Shown here: positions 8,482-16,533 of the stretch, one piece after another
Numbering within the stretch: the first letter of the stretch is position 1
Layout: every line of letters begins with the position of its first letter
Assembly: GCA_021736985.1 (NCBI GenBank)
Contig: JAIPEW010000020.1
Span: 1-57,453 of the forward strand
Length of the DNA: 57,453 nt
Origin: Clostridiales bacterium
Lineage (GTDB): Bacteria; Bacillota; Desulfotomaculia; Desulfotomaculales; VENG01
Direction: 5' to 3'
Notes under the pieces: model-generated
The model's input: only the letters and a program-made list of their open reading frames with translations
Told to the model about the DNA's origin: nothing
Databases searched by the model: none
Made by a program: the position numbers and the translations under genes

Positions 8482-9279
8482 ATGGCAAAAGCAATGCCGT
8501 GGTTTAAAATGTACAGTGAAATAAAAAGCGACCGCAAACTTAGAAGACTCAGCCCGGAGGAGAGGTGGCTCTGGGTGGTGCTGCTATGTATTGCTTCTGA
8601 CTCTCCTGAAAGGGGGAGTCTTTTATTGTGCCCGGGGATTTCCTATACGGTAGAGGATCTGGCCGACGAAGCGATGCTGGACCTGCGCGTGGTAGAAGAA
8701 GCTATGCCCAATTTCGAAGTCATGGGTATGCTGCATATTGAAAACGGTGTTTGGGTACTTACCAACTTTCTAGAACGCCAGTACGAAAAGCTCTCAGATC
8801 AGCCTCAAAATACTCGGGCAAGAAAACAAGCTCAGCGGAAGTACCAGAAAAGGGAGAGTATGGTTCAAAATGTCACGCCGGTGTCACGCGTTTGTCACGC
8901 CCCAGAGACAGAGACAGAAGCAGAGACAGATAATAATTATGTAGTAGGTAGTAATAACCGCGCGCGGGAAATACAAAAATCTTTACAATTAGCAGGAATA
9001 ACAGCGCCTTCTCTTTTGGAAATACAAAAACTGCAGTACTGGCTGGCACAGGGTGTAGAAATGGATGCTGTAAAATTGGCTGTAGAAAAAGCTGCTTTGG
9101 CCGGAAAGCACAGGGTGGACTACATAGACGGTACCATCAGGAATTGGCACAAAGCCGGGTATAAGACCGCGGGAGAAGTGCGTTCATTTCTTGTTAACCG
9201 TAAAAAAGAAAAAGGTGTCATAAAAAATGGAAAAGGCACAGGTCCAGGTGACCTCGACGAATTCATCATCAGCTGCTGA
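8482..9279 (+). CDS. Phage-type replication protein, DnaD-like
   Basis: This 265-residue protein has an N-terminal winged-helix region (PWFKMYSEIKSDRKLRRLSPEERWLW) typical of phage replisome organisers. A charged linker follows that includes an ETETEAETD run, then a C-terminal helical part (about residues 155-230) resembling the DnaD/DnaB_2 domain that helps load helicase. GGATCGGAGG lies seven bases before ATG 8482. No other phage gene flanks it, so it looks like a lone prophage or mobile-element relic. A GC-rich patch near 8958 differs from its surroundings. Function in the host is unproven. Confidence 0.65.
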   Translation: MAKAMPWFKMYSEIKSDRKLRRLSPEERWLWVVLLCIASDSPERGSLLLCPGISYTVEDLADEAMLDLRVVEEAMPNFEVMGMLHIENGVWVLTNFLERQYEKLSDQPQNTRARKQAQRKYQKRESMVQNVTPVSRVCHAPETETEAETDNNYVVGSNNRAREIQKSLQLAGITAPSLLEIQKLQYWLAQGVEMDAVKLAVEKAALAGKHRVDYIDGTIRNWHKAGYKTAGEVRSFLVNRKKEKGVIKNGKGTGPGDLDEFIISC

Positions 9280-9514
9280 TACTTGCCCTTATTTTTCATA
9301 AGAAGGTTCCGGTTTGTATGCTTTTACTTGATAGATAAGTATGTTGCAGAATGTACAAGCAAAATCTTAATAATTTACTGTGATACTAAAAAAATACTAT
9401 GTTAGCTAATTATGTGTACCTTGCTATTTTTATTCCTGCAACTTTATAATTTATTCAAGTTGGCGACAAAGTGTTTCAAAAATTGACACGTAAAAATTTA
9501 GGAGGTTGGTTTTT

Positions 9515-11041
9515 ATTTTTAAGAGAACCGGAGTATGGTTGTTGTTAACTATATTTTTGTTAACGGTAGCTTTTTCAGGATCTGCATTTGCGAAGAATGA
9601 TGATTCTACGGACAGGCCGTGGGAACATGAAAAGTGTACTGGTATATATATAGGGAAGGATCTTACCCCGGAGGGTAGCGGAGTACTGCTTGGCCAGACA
9701 GGAGATGAAAATTCCAGTCACTGGGTACAAGTTGTCCCTCATAAAACCCATGATCAAGGAGCTGCTATAGAAGTTGGGGCCGGTCCTAAAGCAGATTTAC
9801 CGGGAAAGAGGACTGAAATTCCCCAGGTTAGGGAAACTAACAAGTATATTACCACGACGTATTCTGAGTATGCCGGGTTTAAAAAGCCTCTGGAAAATGG
9901 CGGTATTAATGAACACCAGGTAAGTGGAATAGATGTATGGTCACCTTCTCGTGAGGAACTTGTTGAGATGACCCCTGAGGGGCAAACTGGACTCACATAC
10001 AGCGATTTTGCCAGGGTAGCCATGGAAAGAGCAGCAACAGCAAAAGAAGCAGTTAAGATTATTGGGAGCCTGGTTGATAAGTACGGTAATTCAACGTATG
10101 GTGGCAATACTCATATGATAGCTGATCCCAATGAGGGATGGATTATTGAAGAATTTGCCGGTAGTCAAGGATTATGGGTAGCACAGAGATTAGATTCTGA
10201 CGATATAAAAGTAATTCGCCCTGGTCATATAGGGAATATTCCTGAGAATTATAAGGAGCACTCAGATTATATGGGGTCGGATAACCTAATTTCCTTTGCT
10301 GTAGAGCAGGGATGGTATGATCCGGATTCTGGAAAGCCCTTTAATGTTTCTGAAGTATATGAAGCAGACCGAAATAAAGAAAAACCGGGTCATCAGATGA
10401 AATCTGCGCCAGTAGTAAAAGCCGAAAAAATATTGCAGAATATATTGGAAGAGAATGGTGAATTAACTGTTAAAGATTTCATGCAACTTCTCAGGACGCG
10501 TCCTTATACTTACGGCTGGGGAGGCACGAAATATGGTCAGGTAGCGCAATTAAGAGAAGATGTACCGGATGAAATGGGCGTACTGTGGATTGCTATTTCA
10601 CAGCCTGAAGCCAGTGCATTTATACCGTTTTACCTGGGTGTTGATGATATTCCGACCGAATATAAAGAGCATAGTTATCTAACTAAAGGTGAAGCAAAAA
10701 GATATTCAATGCCTGATAAAAGGCGGGGACAGGAAAGTACGAAATATGCTTACAGAACCTATAACAGGTTGTGGTTAATGGTTGACGAGCACTATGACAA
10801 ATTCCACCCGGAAGTAGCAGAAGCATTTGGTGCATATCAGGATAACCTTCTTGATAAACAAGCTGCAGTAGAAGAAACAGTGTTAAAGCTGTATCAAACG
10901 GGTAATGAAGAATTGGCATCTGAATATTTGACTGACTATACAAATGAGCAAGCACTAAAAGGGCTGCGTATTGCTGAAGATTTAACAGGAAGCATCGAGA
11001 CCAGATCAAAGCTTGTATATGGTATTAACGAATTTCAATAA
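9515..11041 (+). CDS. Secreted C69-family dipeptidase, apparent ATT start
   Basis: This 508-residue Ntn-hydrolase has a signal peptide (MFKRTGVWLLL through SGSAFA), a short propeptide of about 15 residues and then Cys41 in CTGIYIGKDLTPEGSG, which would become the N-terminal nucleophile after self-cleavage. Peptidase family C69 members cleave dipeptides. NEHQVSGIDVWSPSREEL and GGNTHMIADPNEGWIIE support the family. The ribosome site AGGAGG (9500-9505) abuts a TTG at 9506 but is exactly nine bases from ATT 9515, which starts the natural signal peptide. A terminator follows at 11063. Stand-alone gene. Confidence 0.85.
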   Translation: MFKRTGVWLLLTIFLLTVAFSGSAFAKNDDSTDRPWEHEKCTGIYIGKDLTPEGSGVLLGQTGDENSSHWVQVVPHKTHDQGAAIEVGAGPKADLPGKRTEIPQVRETNKYITTTYSEYAGFKKPLENGGINEHQVSGIDVWSPSREELVEMTPEGQTGLTYSDFARVAMERAATAKEAVKIIGSLVDKYGNSTYGGNTHMIADPNEGWIIEEFAGSQGLWVAQRLDSDDIKVIRPGHIGNIPENYKEHSDYMGSDNLISFAVEQGWYDPDSGKPFNVSEVYEADRNKEKPGHQMKSAPVVKAEKILQNILEENGELTVKDFMQLLRTRPYTYGWGGTKYGQVAQLREDVPDEMGVLWIAISQPEASAFIPFYLGVDDIPTEYKEHSYLTKGEAKRYSMPDKRRGQESTKYAYRTYNRLWLMVDEHYDKFHPEVAEAFGAYQDNLLDKQAAVEETVLKLYQTGNEELASEYLTDYTNEQALKGLRIAEDLTGSIETRSKLVYGINEFQ

Positions 11042-11062
11042 ATCGAATAAGTGAAACCAGCT

Positions 11063-11092
11063 AGAACCCTAGATTCCTGGGGTTCTTTTATT
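11063..11092 (+). terminator. Terminator of the C69 peptidase gene
   Basis: AGAACCC (11063-11069) pairs with GGGTTCT (11080-11086), followed by TTTTATTTG. Confidence 0.8.
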
Positions 11093-11166
11093 TGTCCGGT
11101 GTGCCAGCGTTAAAGACGATTTTGTATTATGATGTTTGATTGTACGGGTATGAAGAATGGCCTGCT

Positions 11167-11190
11167 GGTAAAACTAGGTAACAATAATAT
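11167..11190. repeat. Copy B of a short dispersed repeat
   Basis: It matches 4145-4167 apart from one inserted A. Read from ATG 11149 it encodes the start MKNGLLVKLGNNN, so the repeat may descend from the 5' end of a duplicated gene. Confidence 0.6.
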
Positions 11191-11416
11191 CCACTCTTCT
11201 GGGAACAATATTTGTAAACAATTCCAGTGGGAGTGAAAAGATATGGTGTTTGGAATTGGGAAAACTGTCTCTCAGCAGGCTTCATATTCCACCTGAGTAT
11301 AAGGGGAAAAACTGAAAGACTGTCTCAAAGTCTTTTAAAACAGTTCAAATGCCTAAAGTCCATTTTAGGTGGATGCCATGTTGCTTTATTGGAAAGTAAA
11401 AAGCTGCCGCATTGTT

Positions 11417-11449
11417 AAGTGCAGTAAGATGCTGAGTTGCACTTTTTTG
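11417..11449 (+). terminator. Rho-independent terminator
   Basis: AAGTGCA (11417-11423) pairs with TGCACTT (11438-11444), followed by TTTT. It would end a transcript covering the uncertain frame at 11227-11418. Confidence 0.65.
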
Positions 11450-11715
11450 TGTTTTATAAAAACAAATTTGAATAAATTAATCAATTATTTTAATTTATAG
11501 ATAGTTAATTCCTTGTTTTCCAAACTTTATTTTATAATTTTAAATATCCCTGTCTCGAAAAGACTAAAAATTAGAACAACAAAGCCTTAATAATAAAAAA
11601 CAGGGTACCTGTTAACCCGGTATTTTATCATAATTAAACACCTACGAGTCTTTTGCTCGTAACAGATATCTCCGACCCTTTGGGTGTGCAGATTGTTGAC
11701 TAAGGCGATGATTCT

Positions 11716-12092
11716 ATGTTGATTCACCAACATATTTTAAAATGTGAGAGTATAAAAGAAGAGCTAGGAAATATATTTAACTATTCCCTGACAGTGGCAG
11801 TAGCTCCCATGGGATTTTCTTAATAAAGTAAACATAAAATATGTCTGGTTGTCTGTGGAAAACGATGAATCGTCTCCCTATTGCTGCCGGTTTAAAATAT
11901 CTATTACAAGCCGGAGAATATGAACGCATTTTAGCTGAATTTGAAAAAAGAAGCATAACTAAAGTTATAAATAATAATCCCGGATTTATCTTAGAAGTAT
12001 TCCGCCATATTCCTGATGAAGTTAAATACCGTTACCCCATTGGATATATTAACTATGCATATTTCTATGCAGCAAATGTGGACAGAGAGGGT
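11716..12092 (+). pseudogene. Remnant of a MalT-type LuxR-family regulator
   Basis: Three pieces in shifting frames match the ATPase part of large LuxR/MalT regulators: 11716-11823 (ends LTVAVAPMGFS then stop, just where the Walker A GKT should follow), about 11828-11870 (IKYVWLSVENDESSP) and 11865-12092 (LPIAAGLKYLLQAGEYERIL through INYAYFYAANVDREGG). Such proteins are about 850 residues with a C-terminal HTH; most of this one is deleted or frameshifted. It joins the cadC fragment directly. Confidence 0.7.
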
Positions 12093-12315
12093 GGCCTACG
12101 CCCTTTCCCAGGAGGAATTATGCGTATGCGAAGTTGCGGAAATAATAAATTCCAGTGTTGCTTCTGCCTCACATCACTTGCGTCTTTTAAAAAACCTGAG
12201 ATTGGCCAAAAGTAGGAAACATGGAAAAATGGTGTATTACAGCCTACAGGATGAATGTGTAAAAGTTATTATCGGAGTTGCTCTAGAACATTACAAGGGA
12301 TATTGTGAAACATAA
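12016..12315 (+). CDS. cadC: CadC/ArsR-type metal regulator, N-terminus replaced
   Basis: From about residue 26 the protein is a CadC-like ArsR repressor: YALSQEELCVCEVAEII carries the paired Cys of the alpha-3 metal site, and ASASHHLRLLKNLRLAK is the recognition helix. The first 25 residues (MKLNTVTPLDILTMH...) come from the neighbouring LuxR remnant read in another frame, so the usual N-terminal helix with its additional Cys ligands is lost. ATG 12016 has no clear ribosome site. It precedes the P-type ATPase by 32 bases, the usual cadC-cadA order. It may be non-functional or produce a shortened repressor. Confidence 0.65.
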   Translation: MKLNTVTPLDILTMHISMQQMWTERVAYALSQEELCVCEVAEIINSSVASASHHLRLLKNLRLAKSRKHGKMVYYSLQDECVKVIIGVALEHYKGYCET

Positions 12316-12347
12316 TAATAAACATAAATAAATATGGAGGCATAGCG

Positions 12348-15212
12348 ATGACGAAAGACTGCGGGCAGAAATGTAATTGCCAACATGAACACGTGCACGA
12401 AGATTATGACCACGATGAAAATCATAAAAAACAGTATAACCATGTTGGAGAAACGCTTATTCTGGATGGTTTTCAGTGTGTTGATTGTGCTGAAAAAGTG
12501 CAGGAAAAATTATCAGAATTAAAGGAAGTATCCCGGGTGGAGTTAAATTCCCGCCGGGCCCAGATTGAACTGGAATATGATTCGTCTTTAATAGACAGCA
12601 ATGCAATATTGGACCTGGTGGAAAGCAAAGGCTACCAGTGTGAAATACATGCTGCATCCAGCGAATCCAATAAAACAATTTTTCAGCTGGAAGGCCTGGA
12701 TTGCGCCGATTGTGCAGTCAAACTGGAGCGCAAGGTAAAAAATATGGAAGGGGTTAATAAGGCTTCCGTTAATTTTGGTGCTTCAAAAATGACTGTAGAA
12801 CATTTGGTTCCCTGGAAAGATATTATCAAGACGGTTAAGCAGATGGGGTACGATGCCTCTATAGATAAGAGAACGCAAAGTGAGCAAATGGATACATTTC
12901 GCCTGGAAGGGCTGGACTGCGCTGACTGTGCTTCCAAGCTGGAGAAAAGTATACAACAGTTGCCCGGGGTTAAGGACGCTAAAGTAAATTTTGGTGCTTC
13001 CAAGATGACAGTTGAACATGGCACCAGTGTTGATAAGATTCTTAAAGCAATAGATCACGCAGGGTATAACGCCGGTGTTGAAACCAGCGGTGCTAAATCC
13101 CGGAGCTCAACCTTCCGCTTGAGCGGTCTGGATTGTGCAGATTGTGCTGCCAAACTGGAAAAACGGTTGGCCAGCATCCCCGGCGTGGAAAGTGTAGAAG
13201 TTAACTTTGGCGCAGCGAAGATGAATGCAAAGCACACAGCCGGGGTGGAGGAGATTATCCAGGTAGCTGAAGAAGCTGGTTACAAAGCTGAATTTGCAGA
13301 AATAGGGGAGGGGCCCCGCAAAAAAGAAAAACCTTTTTATAAGGATACAAAAACTATCTTTACAGGTATCTCCGGCCTGTTTTTAGCAGCAGGCTTTTTG
13401 GTTTCTTTTTTAAAAATACCCGGGCAAGTTGTTACCGGGCTTTTCCTGGGTGCCATGATTACAGGCGGCCTCTTCGTAGCCAGGAGTGCTCTCTACTCCT
13501 TAAAATCAATCAGCCTGGATATGAATGTGCTCATGAGTGTGGCAGTTATCGGGGCAGCAGCAATCGGAGAATGGGGAGAAGGAGCCACGGTAGTATTCCT
13601 CTTTTCCCTGGGCAACGCACTGCAGGCTTATAGTATGGAAAAGACCCGTAATTCTATCCGGGAATTGATGGAATTATCCCCCAGGGAAGCCCTGGTCAGG
13701 AGAAACGGGCGTGAAATAACCCTGCCGGTGGAAGAAATAGCCGTGGGGGATGTTATTATAGTCAAGCCCGGCGAAAGGATCGCCATGGATGGGAAAGTTG
13801 TCACCGGTGCTTCCGTGGTTAACCAGGCGCCTATTACCGGAGAATCCATGCCCGTAGAAAAAATGCCTGGTGCCGAGGCCTTTGCCGGTACCGTTAATGA
13901 AGAGGGATCATTAGAAATAGAAGTGTCCACGCTGGTTCAGGATACTACCCTGGCCAAGATAATTGACATGGTGGAGGAAGCACAAGCACAACGGGCCCCG
14001 TCCCAGCAGTTTGTTGATGTGTTTGCCAGGTATTACACTCCGGCGGTGATTGGTATAGCTGCGGCAATAGCCGTTATTCCTCCCCTGGGAATGGGGTTAT
14101 CCTTTACACCATGGCTGGAAAAGGCCTTAATTCTACTGGTAATTGCCTGCCCCTGTGCCCTGGTGATTTCCACGCCGGTTTCTATTGTTTCGGCCATTGG
14201 CAGTGCTGCTAAAAGGGGTGTTTTGATCAAAGGGGGCGCCTATCTGGAAGAAGCTGGAGCATTAAAGATAATTGCTTTTGATAAGACCGGTACTTTGACC
14301 GAAGGGCGTCCCGAAGTAACTGATGTGATAAACCTTAACAGCTCTGGTGAACAAGAAATGTTAAGCATTGCCGCTGCAGTAGAAAAACGCTCCCAGCATC
14401 CCATGGCCAAAGCCATAATCCGGTGTGCCGGGCAGAAAGAGATAGAGCCCCGGGAAAGCGAAGATTTCCAGTCTGTTACCGCTAAAGGAGCCGGTGCAAT
14501 AATTAACGGGCAGCGTCATTATGTGGGAAATATAAAATTATTTAAAGATCTGCAGGTAAAAAACTTACCCGATCCATCTTTACTCGGTAAATTGCAAAAA
14601 GAAGGTAAAACCACCATATTGGTGGGTACCGGCAGGGAAATTGCGGGTGTAATTGCAGTGGCCGATCGTTCCCGCTCTAATACTGCATCAACTTTACAGG
14701 CTTTAAAGAAAGCCGGGGTTGATAAGACCGTGATGCTTACCGGTGATAACACCGGTACTGCCAGGGTAATGGCTTCACAGCTGGGTGTTGATGAATTTAA
14801 GTCTGAACTTTTCCCTGAGGATAAGCTGGTTACGATAAAGGAACTGCAGGACGGATATGGAAAGGTGGCCATGGTGGGAGATGGGATAAATGACTCCCCG
14901 GCGCTGGCAGCAGCCAACGTCGGTATTGCCATGGGCGGGGCAGGAACCGATACTGCCATGGAGACGGCTGATATAGTGCTGATGGCCGATGACCTGTCTA
15001 AACTGCCCTATGCCATAGATCTCAGCAGGCGTGCCTTAAGAATAATCAAGCAAAATATTGCTTTTGCCTTGCTGGTTAAAGCTGTATTTATAGTTGGTAC
15101 TTTCATGGGTATAACAAACTTGTGGATGGCAGTCTTTGCCGATACCGGTGCTGCATTGATCGTAATCGCTAATGGTATGCGCCTGATGAGGGTAAAAGAA
15201 AAGGCTGCATAA
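12348..15212 (+). CDS. cadA: Heavy-metal P1B-type ATPase (Cd/Zn/Pb exporter) with four HMA domains
   Basis: This 954-residue ATP-driven efflux pump of the inner membrane begins with a His/Cys-rich tail (HEHVHEDYDHDENH), then four tandem metal-binding domains with CVDC at 44-47 and CADC at 119-122, 191-194 and 263-266. The catalytic core has TGES 497-500, the transmembrane CPC 601-603, DKTGT 645-649, HP 684-685 and GDGINDSP 844-851. CPC with a Cys/His-rich N-terminus fits the Cd/Zn/Pb group. Four HMA domains is more than the usual one or two; the last three are near-identical repeats. GGAGG precedes ATG 12348. Its regulator gene upstream is chimeric. A decayed tail of a second copy lies at 45957-46106. 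Confidence 0.9.
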   Translation: MTKDCGQKCNCQHEHVHEDYDHDENHKKQYNHVGETLILDGFQCVDCAEKVQEKLSELKEVSRVELNSRRAQIELEYDSSLIDSNAILDLVESKGYQCEIHAASSESNKTIFQLEGLDCADCAVKLERKVKNMEGVNKASVNFGASKMTVEHLVPWKDIIKTVKQMGYDASIDKRTQSEQMDTFRLEGLDCADCASKLEKSIQQLPGVKDAKVNFGASKMTVEHGTSVDKILKAIDHAGYNAGVETSGAKSRSSTFRLSGLDCADCAAKLEKRLASIPGVESVEVNFGAAKMNAKHTAGVEEIIQVAEEAGYKAEFAEIGEGPRKKEKPFYKDTKTIFTGISGLFLAAGFLVSFLKIPGQVVTGLFLGAMITGGLFVARSALYSLKSISLDMNVLMSVAVIGAAAIGEWGEGATVVFLFSLGNALQAYSMEKTRNSIRELMELSPREALVRRNGREITLPVEEIAVGDVIIVKPGERIAMDGKVVTGASVVNQAPITGESMPVEKMPGAEAFAGTVNEEGSLEIEVSTLVQDTTLAKIIDMVEEAQAQRAPSQQFVDVFARYYTPAVIGIAAAIAVIPPLGMGLSFTPWLEKALILLVIACPCALVISTPVSIVSAIGSAAKRGVLIKGGAYLEEAGALKIIAFDKTGTLTEGRPEVTDVINLNSSGEQEMLSIAAAVEKRSQHPMAKAIIRCAGQKEIEPRESEDFQSVTAKGAGAIINGQRHYVGNIKLFKDLQVKNLPDPSLLGKLQKEGKTTILVGTGREIAGVIAVADRSRSNTASTLQALKKAGVDKTVMLTGDNTGTARVMASQLGVDEFKSELFPEDKLVTIKELQDGYGKVAMVGDGINDSPALAAANVGIAMGGAGTDTAMETADIVLMADDLSKLPYAIDLSRRALRIIKQNIAFALLVKAVFIVGTFMGITNLWMAVFADTGAALIVIANGMRLMRVKEKAA

Positions 15213-15227
15213 TGTAGTTGTCATTTT

Positions 15228-15256
15228 AATCCCCTTCACATTTGACTGAAGGGGGA
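15228..15256. terminator. Hairpin after the P-type ATPase gene
   Basis: CCCCTTCA pairs with TGAAGGGG around an eight-base loop. The T-run after it is weak, so termination is likely but not certain. Confidence 0.55.
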
Positions 15257-15363
15257 AATTTAAGTACAATTCCAGTTCTTCTTAGACAATATAAACAATT
15301 ATTGTCAATGTCGGCATGGGACTATACATTGTTACTGTAATACAGTAGATAAATAGTTCTTAT

Positions 15364-15894
15364 TTATACACCTAAAGTTCCCAACATCTCTTTTAAGGAC
15401 TCAAGTAGGTCTTCATTTCCAGGGTCCCAAAGGGGAGAGCAATCTTGCAGTTGTCTGTTACCATTAATCAGTTCAGCAGCAAAAGCCATGCAGCTTTGCT
15501 CGCCGCACAACATGCAATTTGTTTTTTGGGGCAGCCATCCGTATATTACCAAAGGGGAAGGCCTGGACCGTCTTTCGTAAATAGGAGTGATATTTTCTTT
15601 ATTATCAAAAGTATCGTTTATAAAATTTTTTAACCATTTTGTGAATTCTCGCGCATCATCCTCATCTAAAGCTTTGGCAACTGTAACTTCACGAGGATAA
15701 AGGGTAATTAATTTTTCTTTCATGGTAAAAGAAATAATTTTTTCATCAGGATTATAAACAGCGTTTTTTATGACATTGTTAAGGTAAGGCATAACCTCAC
15801 TGATATTGTCAGAAAAATGTGCTGTAAACCTTACCCTTTCTGATACTACCACACACGGGGCTATATTTTGTATTTTTATATCATTTAATAACAT
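15364..15894 (-). CDS. Fe-S cluster protein with C-terminal four-Cys domain
   Basis: This is a 176-residue soluble protein. The C-terminal segment NCMLCGEQSCMAFAAELIN followed by a further Cys 17 residues on matches the small Fe-S domain (PF04060) also found in corrinoid Fe-S proteins. The N-terminal 120 residues are unfamiliar. The start is ATG 15894 with AGGAGGG seven bases upstream; a longer frame reaches 15924 but contains the ribosome site. It is transcribed with the small Cys-rich gene at 15982-16137 and divergently from the arsR-permease frame, so a link to arsenic or metal redox handling is plausible but inferred. Confidence 0.7.
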   Translation of the reverse strand: MLLNDIKIQNIAPCVVVSERVRFTAHFSDNISEVMPYLNNVIKNAVYNPDEKIISFTMKEKLITLYPREVTVAKALDEDDAREFTKWLKNFINDTFDNKENITPIYERRSRPSPLVIYGWLPQKTNCMLCGEQSCMAFAAELINGNRQLQDCSPLWDPGNEDLLESLKEMLGTLGV

Positions 15895-15981
15895 GCCACA
15901 CCCTCCTTTCCTTTGACACCACAAGGGTGCCTAAACTACCCTTCACCTGCGCCTCTTGATTTCATTTTTTGCCAGCAGTAA

Positions 15982-16137
15982 CTATCTTTCCGCTTCCATA
16001 CGCTCTCCATCTTCATAAATCGGTTCTATAAAGTACATGCAATCCTTGATTACTTCCACTTGTTCTGGCTTTATCATTCTGTTGAAAGCAAAACAAATAT
16101 TGTCAACTAGCAGCCCGCAATTTCTGCATGTTTGAAT
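15982..16137 (-). CDS. Small Cys-rich protein, apparent ATT start
   Basis: This 51-residue frame encodes QTCRNCGLLVDNICFAFNR followed by MIKPEQVEVIKDCMYF and an acidic tail. The CxxC and two further Cys suggest metal or Fe-S binding. There is no ATG, GTG or TTG at the head: the only codon that fits the perfect AGGAGG (16146-16151, eight-base spacing) is ATT 16137. The internal ATG would remove the CxxC. It leads the minus-strand pair with the Fe-S protein and diverges from the arsR frame. I know no characterised homologue. Confidence 0.6.
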   Translation of the reverse strand: MQTCRNCGLLVDNICFAFNRMIKPEQVEVIKDCMYFIEPIYEDGERMEAER

Positions 16138-16199
16138 AGGGTGCCCCTCCTTTCTTTGGCGGAATATATAATCTTATTTTTATATAATTATATTAGCAA

Positions 16200-16250
16200 A
16201 AAAACATATTGACAATATATTTATATAATAATATTCTTATATTAGTAAAA
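16200..16250. promoter_or_regulatory. Divergent promoter region of the ars genes
   Basis: A TTGACAATAT element occurs in very AT-rich DNA between the two divergent gene sets. ATATTGACAATAT resembles the half-sites of the operator at 19036-19059, so an ArsR protein may bind here. Confidence 0.45.
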
Positions 16251-16281
16251 ACTTATTAAATGTCTCTTAGAGGAATGTTAT

Positions 16282-16533
16282 ATTATTCTGGAAAGTATTG
16301 TAAAAATCTCTAAAGCCCTGGGTGAATCAACCAGGTTAAAAATATTAAAGCTTTTATCTGTGCGGTCCATGTATGTATGCGAATTAGAATCAGTCTTGCA
16401 AATAAACCAGCCGCGAGTATCCCAGCACTTGCGCATAATAAAAGAGGCTGGGCTGGTAAAAGAAAGAAAAGAAGCCTAGCGCGTTTTTTATATATTACAA
16501 ACAGATTACCTTCAAAATCATTTAAAAGAATTA
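16282..16533 (+). pseudogene. arsR: ArsR-family regulator domain interrupted by one TAG, in phase with the following permease
   Basis: Translation from 16282 gives a normal ArsR winged helix: ESIVKISKALGESTRLKILK, YVCELESVLQ, INQPRVSQHLRIIKEAGLV and KERKEA, then TAG (16477-16479), then RVFYILQTDYLQNHLKEL. A family member would carry Gly/Gln-Arg here, so CAG to TAG is the likely mutation. After TAG the same frame runs without interruption into the permease, so the ancestral product was an ArsR-permease fusion. No ATG is in phase; ATT 16282/16285 follow AGAGGA by seven or ten bases. As it stands the regulator would be truncated in its wing. Confidence 0.7.

Larger units (their letters stand above)
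11093..11715. other. Intergenic region with repeat copy B and a second terminator
   Basis: It holds the partner of the 4145 repeat (11167-11190), a long imperfect hairpin (about 11191-11236), an uncertain 63-codon frame from GTG 11227 to TAA 11418 that matches nothing I know, and a terminator at 11417-11449. The region between 11450 and 11715 is AT-rich with no gene seen. Confidence 0.45.

Noticed and set aside
8895-8940. Repetitive GAGACAGA run
   Set aside because: It lies inside the linker of the DnaD-like protein and encodes Glu-Thr repeats; simple-sequence linker, not a separate repeat element.
11227-11418. 63-codon frame starting with GTG
   Set aside because: It has no domain, a weak start and unusual composition. 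Kept only as an uncertain item in the intergenic note because a terminator follows it.
12457-15269. Several antisense open frames (60-146 codons) across the P-type ATPase gene
   Set aside because: They mirror the repeated GC-rich codons of the real gene, have no ribosome sites and match no family.
16477-16479. TAG in the arsR frame as a pyrrolysine codon
   Set aside because: It is possible in Clostridia, but the residue is in a DNA-binding wing where Gln/Gly/Arg is usual. A CAG-to-TAG nonsense change is simpler and no pyl genes are in the window.
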